From Ruminococcus sp. (GTDB lineage: Bacteria; Bacillota; Clostridia; Oscillospirales; Acutalibacteraceae), in NCBI GenBank assembly GCA_004556705.1, contig SFGA01000010.1, positions 1 to 44,483 on the forward strand: a stretch of 44,483 nt of DNA, read 5' to 3'. A program made the translations under genes and the position numbers. Below, one piece after another: positions 31,534 through 40,758 of the stretch. The stretch's first letter is position 1. The number at the start of each line of letters is the position of its first letter. Below the pieces are notes generated by a model. It was not told where the DNA came from. It did no database searches and worked only from the letters and a program-made list of their open reading frames with translations.

Positions 31534-33363
31534 TTATTTCTTTTTGAACTGCTGTTTAAGTCTCAAATCCTTTGAAAGAATTTTCTTGCGAAGTCTGATT
31601 GACTTGGGAGTAATCTCGACAAGCTCGTCGTCGCCGATAAATTCCATTGATTGCTCAAGGCTGAGAACGGTGTGCGGAACAAGTCGAAGTGCGTCGTCAG
31701 AGCCTGAAGCACGGGTATTTGTAAGGTGTTTATTCTTACATACGTTACAAACAATATCCTCGTTCTTTGAACATTCGCCTACAATCATTCCCTCATATAC
31801 AGGAACGCCGGGACCTACAAAAAGTCTGCCTCTGTCCTGCGTGTTGAAAAGACCATAAGCCGAGGTTTCGCCTGCCTCATGAACAACGATTGAGCCACGC
31901 TCTCTCGTCTGAATTTCGCCCTTGTATTCCTCATAGCCTGCAAAAAGGTTGTTCATAATGCCGTTGCCGTTTGTATCCGTAAGGAACTCAGAACGGTAGC
32001 CGATAAGACCTCTTGCGGGAATTCTGAATTCAAGGTGAGTTGAGCCGCCCTCACGGGTGCCCATATTTTCAAGCTCGCCACGTCTTGAGCCGATTTTCTG
32101 CATGACGTTTCCGACATATTCCTCGGGAACTTCGATTATAAGAAGCTCGATAGGCTCTAAAAGCTTACCGTTTTCGTATTTTGTGATAACCTGCGGACGT
32201 GAAACCTGAAATTCATATCCCTGACGTCTCATAGTTTCGATAAGGATTGAAAGATGAAGCTCGCCTCTGCCCGAAACCTTAAAACAGTCGGTGCTGTCCG
32301 TTTCCTCAACACGCATACTTACGTTTGTATCAACCTCTTTGAAAAGCCTGTCTCTGAGGTTACGGGAGGTTACAAACTTACCTTCCTGACCTGCAAACGG
32401 GCTGTCGTTTACCATAAAGTTCATTGAAAGCGTAGGCTCGTCAATTTTAACGAAGGGCAACGGCTCTACATTATCGGGGTCGCAAATCGTCTCGCCGATA
32501 TTAAGGTCGGTAATACCCGAAACACAGATTATATCGCCTGCCGCAGCTGACTGTACTTCAACCCTTTTCAAGCCGTCAAACTGATAAAGACGTGAAATTT
32601 TTACGTTCTCACGAGTGCCATCCTGCTTACAAAGCACAACCTTATCATTGACTTTAACTGTGCCACGCTTAACTCTGCCGACACCGATTCTGCCGATATA
32701 ATCATCATAGTCAAGGCTTGAGAAAATGCACTGAAGCGGAGCGTCAACATCGCCCTCGGGAGCTTCGATTTCCTTGATAATTTCCTCGAAAAGCGGTCTC
32801 ATATCGCCTTCTCTGACATTCGGGTCAAGAGATGCATAGCCGTCTCTTGCGGAAGCATATACAACGGGGAATTCAAGCTGATCGTCATTTGCGCCAAGCT
32901 CAATGAACAAATCAAGGACCTCGTCGATAACCTCGGCAGGTCTTGCGCCCGGTCTGTCAATCTTATTGATTACAACAAGCACCTTTTTGTTAAGAGCAAG
33001 AGCCTTTGAAAGAACAAATCTTGTCTGAGGCATACAGCCCTCGAAAGCATCAACCAAAAGCAATACGCCGTCAACCATTGTAAGAATACGCTCAACCTCT
33101 CCGCCGAAATCAGCGTGACCGGGAGTGTCAACTATATTGATTTTAATTCCGTTATAATGAATTGCGGTGTTTTTGGAAAGGATTGTAATTCCTCTCTCTT
33201 TTTCGAGGTCGTTGGAGTCCATAACTCTGTCCTGAACAGCCTCGTTCTGTCTGAATATACCGCTCTGTTTAAGAAGCTCGTCAACCAATGTTGTTTTACC
33301 GTGGTCAACATGGGCAATTATCGCAATGTTTCTAATGTCTTCTCTACGCTTCACTTTACTCAC
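31534..33363 (-). CDS. typA: Ribosome-associated GTPase TypA/BipA
   Basis: A 609-residue translational GTPase of the EF-G superfamily, acting on the ribosome in stress, cold response and subunit assembly. GTPase motifs: AHVDHGKTTL (G1), DTPGHADFGGE (G3), NKID (G4); switch I RGITI is intact. The C-terminal BipA domain (about 400-600) contains GRGELHLSILIETMRRQGYE and ends in a lysine-rich tail. GTG (33363) is preferred; AAGG lies 6 bases upstream. Confidence 0.96.
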   Translation of the reverse strand: MSKVKRREDIRNIAIIAHVDHGKTTLVDELLKQSGIFRQNEAVQDRVMDSNDLEKERGITILSKNTAIHYNGIKINIVDTPGHADFGGEVERILTMVDGVLLLVDAFEGCMPQTRFVLSKALALNKKVLVVINKIDRPGARPAEVIDEVLDLFIELGANDDQLEFPVVYASARDGYASLDPNVREGDMRPLFEEIIKEIEAPEGDVDAPLQCIFSSLDYDDYIGRIGVGRVKRGTVKVNDKVVLCKQDGTRENVKISRLYQFDGLKRVEVQSAAAGDIICVSGITDLNIGETICDPDNVEPLPFVKIDEPTLSMNFMVNDSPFAGQEGKFVTSRNLRDRLFKEVDTNVSMRVEETDSTDCFKVSGRGELHLSILIETMRRQGYEFQVSRPQVITKYENGKLLEPIELLIIEVPEEYVGNVMQKIGSRRGELENMGTREGGSTHLEFRIPARGLIGYRSEFLTDTNGNGIMNNLFAGYEEYKGEIQTRERGSIVVHEAGETSAYGLFNTQDRGRLFVGPGVPVYEGMIVGECSKNEDIVCNVCKNKHLTNTRASGSDDALRLVPHTVLSLEQSMEFIGDDELVEITPKSIRLRKKILSKDLRLKQQFKKK

Positions 33364-33399
33364 CTATACCTTACTTTACTTAATATTTCACAAATAAAT

Positions 33400-33428
33400 A
33401 TTTTACCACCGAAAAGCTTTAATATCAA
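33400..33428 (-). promoter_or_regulatory. Promoter of typA
   Basis: On the minus strand TTGATA (33423-33428), 17 bases, TAAAAT (33400-33405) preceded by TGG (extended -10). Confidence 0.7.
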
Positions 33429-33482
33429 CACTTTTTGCTACAAAGTACACAAAAGATAAAAGTTGAATTTTGTCTATTTTAC

Positions 33483-33519
33483 AAAAAAATCGGGAGAGTC
33501 GTTGTTTTTGACTCCCCCG
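33483..33519 (-). terminator. Terminator of the nanE-nanK transcript
   Basis: On the minus strand CGGGGGAGTC pairs with GACTCTCCCG (one mismatch), then ATTTTTTT. Strong GC stem. Confidence 0.9.
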
Positions 33520-33523
33520 ACGG

Positions 33524-34387
33524 TTAATTTTTAAGCTTTTCTCTTGCTATGTGAGCTGCACCGATAACTCCTGCTTGGTTTTTGAAAAACGCATGTTTAA
33601 TTTCAAGCGCCTTGAAATTTTCACGCTCCGAGTTGTGCAAATCGTTTGAAATTCGGTCAATTATATATTTCTCGCTCATTATTCCGCCACCGACAACGAA
33701 CAGCGGAACATCAAAAATAAACATAAGAGTTTTAATGCCCTTTGTGAGCTCGTCAATCCAGCTGTCAACGGCAGCTTTTATTGTTGGATCGGAAAAATTA
33801 TCATCATCAAAAATTTCCCTGCCTGTAAGGGTTCTGCCTGTGGATGATTTTACTCTTTTAACAAGAGCAGTTGCGGAAGCAAGATTTTCAAATTTATCCT
33901 CGCCTGTTATCATCTCGCCGAAGTCTCCGCCGCAAAGTCGGTCGCCCTTATAGAGCTTTCCGTTGAGAACTATCGCACCGCCGATGCCCGTGCCGACCGT
34001 GAGGCAAACAAAATTTTTAACGTTCTTACCTGAGCCGTAATTAGCCTCAGCCGTTGCAGCGCAATAAACGTCATTTTCGACAAATGCAGGCTTTGAAAAT
34101 CGTTCGGTTATAAGCTTTGCAAGCTCTGTCCCCGTGTATTCGGGTATATTTTCATTAGCAAATATAATTCTGCCGTTCTCGCTGTCAACCCGACCTGCCG
34201 TGCTTATAGAAATCGCATCGCAATCGGATATATGCGCTTCGATTATCTTATATACCTTTTCAAGCAAAGCACTTGCTCCGAGCTTTGCTTCGGAGGGAAT
34301 TTCAGAAAAAGATGAAATGTTATTGTTATCATCGACAAGAGAGTATTTAATAGCTGTTCCGCCAATGTCAATCGCAAGTATAGTCAT
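33524..34387 (-). CDS. nanK: ROK-family sugar kinase, probable N-acetylmannosamine kinase
   Basis: A 287-residue ROK kinase. The ATP loop AIDIGGTAIKY is N-terminal; TVGTGIGGAIVLNGKLY and GGDFGEMI mark the centre, and VVGGGIMSEK the nucleotide-binding end. It lacks the CxCGxxGCxE zinc motif found in the glucokinase-type protein at 40759-41706. Zinc-free forms occur among N-acetylmannosamine kinases of Firmicutes. Position directly after nanE and opposite nanA makes phosphorylation of N-acetylmannosamine the most likely role; specificity for another sugar cannot be excluded. Confidence 0.75.
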   Translation of the reverse strand: MTILAIDIGGTAIKYSLVDDNNNISSFSEIPSEAKLGASALLEKVYKIIEAHISDCDAISISTAGRVDSENGRIIFANENIPEYTGTELAKLITERFSKPAFVENDVYCAATAEANYGSGKNVKNFVCLTVGTGIGGAIVLNGKLYKGDRLCGGDFGEMITGEDKFENLASATALVKRVKSSTGRTLTGREIFDDDNFSDPTIKAAVDSWIDELTKGIKTLMFIFDVPLFVVGGGIMSEKYIIDRISNDLHNSERENFKALEIKHAFFKNQAGVIGAAHIAREKLKN

Positions 34388-34398
34388 ATTACTCTCCG

Positions 34399-35094
34399 TT
34401 ATTTGTTAAGATATGATACAAAGCGTCTTGTAATATCTCTTGGTCTTGTAATCGCAGTACCCACAACACAAGAAAAAGCACCGCTTTCGTATGCCTTTAC
34501 AAGCTGTTCGGGATACCAAATTCCACCCTCGGCAATGACGGTAGCGGATAATTCTTTACTGTATCTTTCAATAAGCTTGAAAGCAGGGATAGCTTCGCCT
34601 TTTGTGTAAGGCGTGTATCCGCACATTGTTGTACCAATAAGGTCGCAGCCAAGCTCCAAAGCAAGCTTACCCTCTTCAAAGCAAGATGTATCGGCCATAA
34701 AGAGCTGTTCGGGATATTTTTTGCGAATTTCAGTGAAAAATTCCGTAAATGTTACTCCGCTAGGTCTCAGTCTGTTTGTTGCGTCAACAGCGATTATATC
34801 AACGCCCTCATTGTAAAGTGCGTCAACTTCCGCAAGTGTAGGTGTAATGTATACATCAGAGTCCGGATATACGCTTTTGATAATTCCGATAATCGGCAAA
34901 TCAACCGTCTTTTTAATTTCTTTTATATCCTCAACCGTATTTGCTCTTATTCCGACTGCACCGCCCTCGCTTGCCGCAAAAGCCATTCTCGACATTATGT
35001 AAGAATCGTGCAGCGGCTCTTCGGGTAACGCTTGGCAGGAAACAATCAATCCGCCTTTGATTTGTTCAAGTATTTTTTTATTTTTTTCATTCAT
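34399..35094 (-). CDS. nanE: N-acetylmannosamine-6-phosphate 2-epimerase
   Basis: A 231-residue TIM-barrel epimerase converting ManNAc-6-P to GlcNAc-6-P. Family blocks are GGLIVSCQALPEEPLHD at the start, GAVGIRAN, PIIGIIK, ADTSCFEEG, GCDLIGTTMCGYT and VIAEGGIW. The ATG at 35094 is chosen with GGTGAT a few bases upstream; the frame is open further but lies over the promoter. It is followed after 11 bases by the ROK kinase; divergent from nanA. Confidence 0.93.
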   Translation of the reverse strand: MNEKNKKILEQIKGGLIVSCQALPEEPLHDSYIMSRMAFAASEGGAVGIRANTVEDIKEIKKTVDLPIIGIIKSVYPDSDVYITPTLAEVDALYNEGVDIIAVDATNRLRPSGVTFTEFFTEIRKKYPEQLFMADTSCFEEGKLALELGCDLIGTTMCGYTPYTKGEAIPAFKLIERYSKELSATVIAEGGIWYPEQLVKAYESGAFSCVVGTAITRPRDITRRFVSYLNK

Positions 35095-35124
35095 CTTTAT
35101 CACCGAGTTATCAATATTTTCTAT

Positions 35125-35153
35125 ATTATATTTTATTTCGGTAAAAAGTTCAA
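35125..35153 (-). promoter_or_regulatory. Promoter of nanE-nanK
   Basis: On the minus strand TTGAAC (35148-35153), 17 bases, TATAAT (35125-35130). Confidence 0.7.
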
Positions 35154-35162
35154 CGAATATCA

Positions 35163-35190
35163 TTGATTTTGTAGAAAAAAGATATATAAT
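35163..35190 (+). promoter_or_regulatory. Promoter of nanA
   Basis: TTGATT (35163-35168), 16 bases, TATAAT (35185-35190). Its -35 box is only nine bases from that of the divergent nanE promoter, so a single regulator could control both. Confidence 0.65.
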
Positions 35191-35211
35191 TCTCGTATAG
35201 GAGATGAATAT

Positions 35212-36129
35212 ATGAAATACGATTTAACAAAATTTAACGGAGTGTTCGTCGCACTCAACGCAATTTACGACGAAAACGATAACATAAATGTCGAGGAAAT
35301 CAAAAAGCTTGTTAAGACTTACATTTCAATCGGCATTAACGGCATATATGCTTGCGGTTCAACGGGCGAAGGCTTCCTTTTGAGCACCGAAGAAAGAAAG
35401 CAGGTTGCAAAAGCTGTTGTTGACGCTTCCGAGGGAAAAATCACAACTATTATCCATGTAGGCGCAGCTTCCACAAAAGAGGCTTGCGAGCTTGCATGCC
35501 ATGCGGAAGAAATCGGCGCTGATGCGGTTTCTGCCGTTCCGAGCGTTTATTACAGACTTTCGGAGGCTTCCATTGAAACACATTGGAAAACAATAATTGC
35601 TTCAACCGATTTGCCGTTCTTTATCTACAATATCCCTCAGCTTACGGGATATGACCTTTCATACTCGCTTCTTGAAAGAATGATGAAAGAAGAAAAGGTT
35701 ATCGGAATCAAGGACTCGGCTGAAAGCACATATCAGATGGAGCGTTTCAGAAGAATTGTCGGCGACGATTTTATTATCTTCAACGGTCCCGACGAGCAGT
35801 TCCTCGCAGGCAGACTTATGGGTGCTAATGCAGGTATCGGCGGTACATACGGAAGTATGCCCGAGCTTTATCTTAAACTCAATTCATTGATAACCGAAAA
35901 TAAGATTGTTGAGGCAAAGGCACTTCAAGTTAAAATCAATGACTTTGTTCAAAGACTTTGCTCCTTCCCCTCTCTTTACGGTGCAAGCAAGGCTGTTATT
36001 AAATTAAGATACGGAATCGAAGCAGGCATACCGAGACTTCCTATGCTTCCCGTTTCTGTTGACGACCCGAAGCTTGTTGAACTTGTAAAGGATATTAACA
36101 AGGCTGTTGAAGAAGTTAAAAATTCTTAA
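35212..36129 (+). CDS. nanA: N-acetylneuraminate lyase
   Basis: A 305-residue class I aldolase of the DapA superfamily splitting sialic acid into N-acetylmannosamine and pyruvate. Lys167 (GIKDSAES) is the Schiff-base lysine and Tyr139 (YNIPQLTG) the catalytic Tyr. GSTGEG replaces the GTTGES of DapA. It is separate from the true dapA at 16714 and lies in a nan cluster, both favouring lyase over lysine synthesis. AGGAGATG lies before the ATG. No sialidase or transporter is in the window. Confidence 0.92.
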   Translation: MKYDLTKFNGVFVALNAIYDENDNINVEEIKKLVKTYISIGINGIYACGSTGEGFLLSTEERKQVAKAVVDASEGKITTIIHVGAASTKEACELACHAEEIGADAVSAVPSVYYRLSEASIETHWKTIIASTDLPFFIYNIPQLTGYDLSYSLLERMMKEEKVIGIKDSAESTYQMERFRRIVGDDFIIFNGPDEQFLAGRLMGANAGIGGTYGSMPELYLKLNSLITENKIVEAKALQVKINDFVQRLCSFPSLYGASKAVIKLRYGIEAGIPRLPMLPVSVDDPKLVELVKDINKAVEEVKNS

Positions 36130-36206
36130 TTTTAATAGAATATCGGATGTATTATCTCCCGCAAACCGTCATATAAATAACCAAACCAATAAAACGAGGT
36201 GTTTAT

Positions 36207-38033
36207 ATGAGTGGAATTGCGGGAGAAATTTTATTTTCTGAAAAATTCAGCGAACAATGCAAAGAGCTTTCGGAAATGGGCGGTGCAATAAGGCACAGAG
36301 GCTCTTTTCACGGCGATTATACAACTGAGCACGCTGCATTGTATCAAGGCTCTGCAAGGCAAAATAAGGCGGATTTTAAGCTGCCGCTAAGGCTATGGAA
36401 AAATGAAACGGAATACACTATCGTTTTTGACGGACTGATTTATAATAAAAAAGAGTTGAAAGAAATTTTGTTTAAAAGAAGCTACCGCTTTGAAACCGAA
36501 ACGGACGAGGAAATTGTATTAAAAGCCTATTTCGAGTTCGGTGCAGACTGCTTGAAAATAATCAACGGTGCTTTTGCACTTGCGATTTGGGATAATAAAA
36601 GCGAAAGTCTTTTCATAGCGAGAGACCGTTTTGGAATTAAACCGTTTTTCTATTCCGTGTTAGATAACGGCTTTATATTCGGCTCGGAGATTAAAGCACT
36701 TTTTGCAAGTGGCAGAATTAAACCTAAAATCAATCTTGAGTCAATTCTTGAAATTATGCTTATAGGACCGGGTCGAACGCTCGGTTACGGTGTGTTTGAA
36801 GGAGTTTTTGAGCTACTGCCTGCAACCTACGGATATTTTACAAGGGACGGATTGAAAATCTGTAAATATTGGACGTTGTATCCGCACGAGCATACAGATA
36901 CGCCCGAACAGACGGCGGAAAAAGTCAGATTTTTGGTTGATGATTCAATAAAAAGTCAATCGGAAGCCGACACTCCTATATGCACAATGCTTTCGGGAGG
37001 ACTTGATTCAAGCATTATTTCCTCAGTTGTTGCAAAAACTCTTGCCCGACAAGGTAAAACACTTGACACCTACACCGTAACTTATACTGACAATGACAAA
37101 TACTTTACAAGCTCAAAATTTCAACCGAATAACGACAGCGAATTTATCGGTATAATAAACAATTACCTGAACGCTCAAAATCACATAATTGAAATTGACC
37201 ATAAATCGCTTGTATCGGCTCTGTTTTCTGCGGTTGAGGCTCGTGATTTTCCGGGTATGGCTGATGTTGACTCTTCCCTGCTCCTGTTCTCAAAAGCGAT
37301 TGCGAAAGATTATAAAATCGTGCTTTCGGGCGAGTGCTCGGATGAAATTTTTGCAGGTTATCCGTGGTACAGAGAGCCTGCTTTGCGTAATGCTGATTCG
37401 TTCCCGTGGGCAAGGTCAACGACATACAGGCAATCGTTTTTAACGGATGAAATAAGGAATGCGGTTGATGCGGAAGGTTTTGTCCGTAAAAAATATGAAA
37501 ACACATTAAAGCAAGCTATGAAGCTTAACACGATCGACAGCGACGAGCGTACAAAAGAGCTTATGAAATTAAATCTTGATTGGTTTATGATGACGCTCGT
37601 AGACCGTTCAGACAGGATGAGTGCATTTAATTCGCTTGATATCAGAGTTCCGTTTTGCGATTACAGAATTGTTGAATATTTGTATTCCGTTCCGCTTGAA
37701 ATAAAGGATTATAACGGCTTTGAAAAAGGAATTTTACGCAAGGCATACAGCGATATGCTTCCAAAGGAAATTCTTTGGCGTAAAAAGAGCCCATACCCCA
37801 AAACTCACAATCCGATATATTTAAGCTTAGTCCGTGCCGAGCTTGAGAAAATATTACAGGATGAGACTTCTCCGATATTTGAATTTGTAAGTAAGCAGGC
37901 ACTTAATGCTTTGCTACTCGAAAACAGCTCGCAGCGATTTTACGGTCAGCTAATGACCACACCGCAAACAATAGCTTATTTTGTACAAATCAATTATTGG
38001 CTTAAAAAATACAATATTGAAATAGATTTATAA
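36207..38033 (+). CDS. Asparagine synthetase B-type with a degenerate glutaminase site
   Basis: A 608-residue two-domain protein. The C-terminal synthetase has an intact PP-loop SGGLDSS (263-269), SGECSDEIFAGYPW, and RDRFGIKPFF from the domain joint, so activation of aspartate by ATP should work. The N-terminal Ntn glutaminase domain is unusual. Position 2 is Ser (MSGIAG), not the Cys nucleophile of the normal MCGI; FDGLIYN stands for FNGEIYN (Asp75 for Asn, Leu77 for Glu); and the conserved HRRL arginine is absent. Glutamine cleavage is therefore predicted to be lost and ammonia to be the nitrogen donor. It is downstream of nanA on the same strand but 77 bases away, so the link is uncertain. 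Confidence 0.9.
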   Translation: MSGIAGEILFSEKFSEQCKELSEMGGAIRHRGSFHGDYTTEHAALYQGSARQNKADFKLPLRLWKNETEYTIVFDGLIYNKKELKEILFKRSYRFETETDEEIVLKAYFEFGADCLKIINGAFALAIWDNKSESLFIARDRFGIKPFFYSVLDNGFIFGSEIKALFASGRIKPKINLESILEIMLIGPGRTLGYGVFEGVFELLPATYGYFTRDGLKICKYWTLYPHEHTDTPEQTAEKVRFLVDDSIKSQSEADTPICTMLSGGLDSSIISSVVAKTLARQGKTLDTYTVTYTDNDKYFTSSKFQPNNDSEFIGIINNYLNAQNHIIEIDHKSLVSALFSAVEARDFPGMADVDSSLLLFSKAIAKDYKIVLSGECSDEIFAGYPWYREPALRNADSFPWARSTTYRQSFLTDEIRNAVDAEGFVRKKYENTLKQAMKLNTIDSDERTKELMKLNLDWFMMTLVDRSDRMSAFNSLDIRVPFCDYRIVEYLYSVPLEIKDYNGFEKGILRKAYSDMLPKEILWRKKSPYPKTHNPIYLSLVRAELEKILQDETSPIFEFVSKQALNALLLENSSQRFYGQLMTTPQTIAYFVQINYWLKKYNIEIDL

Positions 38034-38035
38034 AC

Positions 38036-38070
38036 AAAAAACCGACATCTATTGATTTAGATGTCGGTTT
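38036..38070. terminator. Bidirectional terminator between asnB-like gene and whiA
   Basis: AAACCGACATCTA and TAGATGTCGGTTT (38058-38070) pair perfectly around TTGATT, with A- and T-runs on the sides. It serves both convergent transcripts. Confidence 0.9.
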
Positions 38071-38076
38071 AACTTA

Positions 38077-38958
38077 TTATTCCGCATAATTTAATATCTT
38101 TTGTAAGCGATGATTTACGCCTGAACGGGAAAGCGGAGGCTCAAGCATTTGACCTATTTGCTGCAAGGAAAGCTCCGGATTTTCAAGTCGTAAGACTGCA
38201 ATTTTTTTGAGCTCGGGAGAAAGCTTTTCAAAATTTCCCTCTCTTTTAAGCTTTTCAATTGCCTGTGTCTGTCTTAACGATGCGTTGACCGTCCTGTCAA
38301 GGTTGGCATTTTCAAAATTTGTACGCCTGTTAACATTGTTTCGGACGTCCTTGAACACCTTTACGCCGATATATTCAAGCGCAGAATCGTTTGCGCCCAT
38401 CAAGGTCAGCAACGTAACAATTTCGTCACTGTCCTTGAAATAGAGCACATTTTGACCGTTTCGTTTGATTTCCTTTGCGTTGAGCTCAACCTCTTCAAAA
38501 ATACGAATTAAATCGTTTCTGAGGCTGTAAGGCACGGAAAATTCAATATGATAATTCTTTTCGGGATCGTTTATTGTTCCGCAAGCAAGGAATACCCCTC
38601 TTAAAAAACCTGCAAAGCAACATTCATCGGATATATTTGCCCAATTTACACGCCTTGAACGCTCATCGCCCGAAAGCCCGAAAGCTTCAAGGATTTTTAG
38701 CCTGCCCTCCTGCTCTTTGACGGAAACCTTACATTTTCCCGACTTTGAGCAGGTGTATTCAACCTCGGATTCGCAGAGCCTTTCGGCAACATTTTTATAT
38801 TTTTCGGCAACCTCGCCGTTTTCCGTGCTTATATAGATTTCACGCTTTGAGAACATTTTTCCGAACAACAAGAGTCCGTATGTTTCAGCCAAAGCACAAC
38901 ACGGCTTAACCTCGTCCAAGCTCATAAGCTCGGTTTTTAACTGTGAACAAAAAGACAT
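38077..38958 (-). CDS. whiA: DNA-binding protein WhiA
   Basis: A 293-residue protein with a degenerate LAGLIDADG-homing-endonuclease-like N-terminal part (GFLRGVFLACGTI) and a C-terminal helix-turn-helix (ELSLQQIGQMLEPPLSRSGVNHRL). WhiA regulates cell division and chromosome segregation in gram-positives. The ATG at 38958, with AAAGGTAAAG upstream, gives the normal start MSFCSQLKTEL. It starts 4 bases after the rapZ stop, in the usual hprK-murB-rapZ-whiA order. Confidence 0.95.
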   Translation of the reverse strand: MSFCSQLKTELMSLDEVKPCCALAETYGLLLFGKMFSKREIYISTENGEVAEKYKNVAERLCESEVEYTCSKSGKCKVSVKEQEGRLKILEAFGLSGDERSRRVNWANISDECCFAGFLRGVFLACGTINDPEKNYHIEFSVPYSLRNDLIRIFEEVELNAKEIKRNGQNVLYFKDSDEIVTLLTLMGANDSALEYIGVKVFKDVRNNVNRRTNFENANLDRTVNASLRQTQAIEKLKREGNFEKLSPELKKIAVLRLENPELSLQQIGQMLEPPLSRSGVNHRLQKILNYAE

Positions 38959-38962
38959 ATCT

Positions 38963-39823
38963 TTACCTTTTAATATCTCTGTGGAATACGCCGACATCAC
39001 AACCGTTTTCAAGCAAATGCTTATTGAGAAGCTCGGCAAAAACAACCGAACGGTGTTTACCGCCCGTACAGCCTACCGCTATTGTAAGCTGACTTTTGCC
39101 CTCCGTCATATAAAGAGGAATTAAAAAATCAATAAGGTCATACAGCTTTTTTTCAAGCTCTTTTGACTGACTGTATTTCATTACAAAATTGCGTACTTCC
39201 GTTTCAAGTCCCGTGTGACTTTTAAGCTCTGGAACATAAAACGGATTCGGCAAGCAACGCACATCAAAAACAAGGTCGGCGTCTTTCGGCAGACCGTACT
39301 TAAAGCCAAAGGACATACTGTGAATTTTAAGCGTGCTCGATATGTTGTTGAGAAACAGCTTTGCGATTTTTTCCTTAAACTGCGAACTCATAACATTTGA
39401 TGTGTCAACAATATAGTCTGCCATCTGCCTTGCGGGAAGCAATATTTCTCGTTCCTTTGCAATAGCTTCGGCAAGCGACGGAGTATCAAATTCATCAGCA
39501 AGCGGATGCTTTCTTCTCGTTTCTTGATAACGGCGCATAATGACCTCGTTGTCCGCATCAATAAACAAAATTTTACAGTGGATTTTTGTCTTGTCAAGCT
39601 CCTTTAATATATTAAACAGACTTGTGAATTCTTCGCCCAATCTAATATCCGCAACAAGTGCAACTCTGTCTTTTTCGTCGTTTGACTCCATACAAAGCTG
39701 AACAAAGGTGGGAATAAGCTTCGGCGGCATATTATCAACGCAGTAAAAGCCTATATCCTCCAAAGCCTGCATGGCTCTCGATTTACCTGCGCCTGACATA
39801 CCTGTTACAATTACCAAATCCAT
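38963..39823 (-). CDS. rapZ: RapZ/YvcJ nucleotide-binding protein
   Basis: A 286-residue P-loop protein. Walker A is GMSGAGKS (8-15); FLDVRCLPNP-like DVRCLPNPF and IAVGCTGGKHRSVVFAE are family hallmarks. In E. coli it guides RNase E to GlmZ RNA and so controls GlcN-6-P synthase; in Bacillus it is linked to competence and UDP-GlcNAc sensing. The conserved C-terminal domain suggests metabolite sensing here too. It lies between murB and whiA. Confidence 0.95.
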   Translation of the reverse strand: MDLVIVTGMSGAGKSRAMQALEDIGFYCVDNMPPKLIPTFVQLCMESNDEKDRVALVADIRLGEEFTSLFNILKELDKTKIHCKILFIDADNEVIMRRYQETRRKHPLADEFDTPSLAEAIAKEREILLPARQMADYIVDTSNVMSSQFKEKIAKLFLNNISSTLKIHSMSFGFKYGLPKDADLVFDVRCLPNPFYVPELKSHTGLETEVRNFVMKYSQSKELEKKLYDLIDFLIPLYMTEGKSQLTIAVGCTGGKHRSVVFAELLNKHLLENGCDVGVFHRDIKR

Positions 39824-39835
39824 AAATTCACATCC

Positions 39836-40744
39836 TTAAAATTCGCCTAAAAATCTAACCTCGGGTTCAAGCATTACGCCCTTATTTTCATAAACGGTTT
39901 TTCTGATAAAATCGATAAGCGAAGCAATATCGGTTGAGGTCGCATTCCCCTTGTTAATAACAAAGCCTGCGTGCTTTTCGCTTACCTGCGCACCGCCTAT
40001 CGAATATCCTTTCAGAGCACATTCCTCAATCAATTCGCCTGAAAAATAGCCCTCGGGACGCTTAAATGTACTGCCTGCACTCGGAAATTCAAGCGGCTGT
40101 TTATCCTTACGCTTGCCGAGATTTTCGTACATTTTAGCTTTGATTGACTCCTTGTCGGATTTCTCTAATCTCAATTTAAGAGAGGTTATAATATCTCCGT
40201 TATCGGAATAAGCACTTTTTCTGTAAGAAAGACCAAGCTCATCGCCTGTTAATTTACCGACGTTCAAATCGGTATCAATGTGCGTACATTCTATAAGCAC
40301 ATCCTTCATTTCTCCGCCGTAAGCACCTGCGTTCATAAAAGCCGCACCGCCTGCCGTACCGGGAATACCGAAAGCAAATTCAAGTCCGCTTAGCGAATTC
40401 TCAAGTGCAAAGCTGCACAGCTTAGCCATTGAAATGCCGCTTTCGCAAACTATTGTATTTTCATCGGCAATCTCAATATTTGAAAAATCCGAGCCGATTT
40501 TAATGACTGCTCCGAATAAACCGTTATCGGAAACAAGAATATTGCTCCCGTTTCCGATAATATAGGTTTTTATTTCGTTTTCACGGCAAGATTTGAGAAT
40601 TGCCGTAAGTGATGCGATACTGTCGGGAAAAACGATTATATCGGCATTTCCGCCGGTTTTGAAGCTTGTAAAATCACGCATACTTGCATTTTCAAGATAC
40701 CTGCAATTTAGCTTTTCTGCGGTTTTCTTTACAATATCAGTCAC
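39836..40744 (-). CDS. murB: UDP-N-acetylenolpyruvoylglucosamine reductase
   Basis: A 302-residue FAD enzyme making UDP-N-acetylmuramate in the wall pathway. FAD-binding TSFKTGGNADIIVFP and GNGSNILVSD, the proton donor Ser in SAGSTFKRP, and the catalytic Glu in MLEPEVRF are seen. GTG (40744) is preferred, with AAAGGTGAT just upstream; the alternative ATG at 40759 overlaps the stop of the previous gene as TAATG but has no ribosome binding site. Either way, coupling to the kinase gene is likely. Confidence 0.93.
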   Translation of the reverse strand: MTDIVKKTAEKLNCRYLENASMRDFTSFKTGGNADIIVFPDSIASLTAILKSCRENEIKTYIIGNGSNILVSDNGLFGAVIKIGSDFSNIEIADENTIVCESGISMAKLCSFALENSLSGLEFAFGIPGTAGGAAFMNAGAYGGEMKDVLIECTHIDTDLNVGKLTGDELGLSYRKSAYSDNGDIITSLKLRLEKSDKESIKAKMYENLGKRKDKQPLEFPSAGSTFKRPEGYFSGELIEECALKGYSIGGAQVSEKHAGFVINKGNATSTDIASLIDFIRKTVYENKGVMLEPEVRFLGEF

Positions 40745-40758
40745 ATAATCACCTTTCA

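Noticed and set aside
35212..36129. Second dapA
   Set aside because: Active-site neighbours and location beside nanE and a ROK kinase fit N-acetylneuraminate lyase better.
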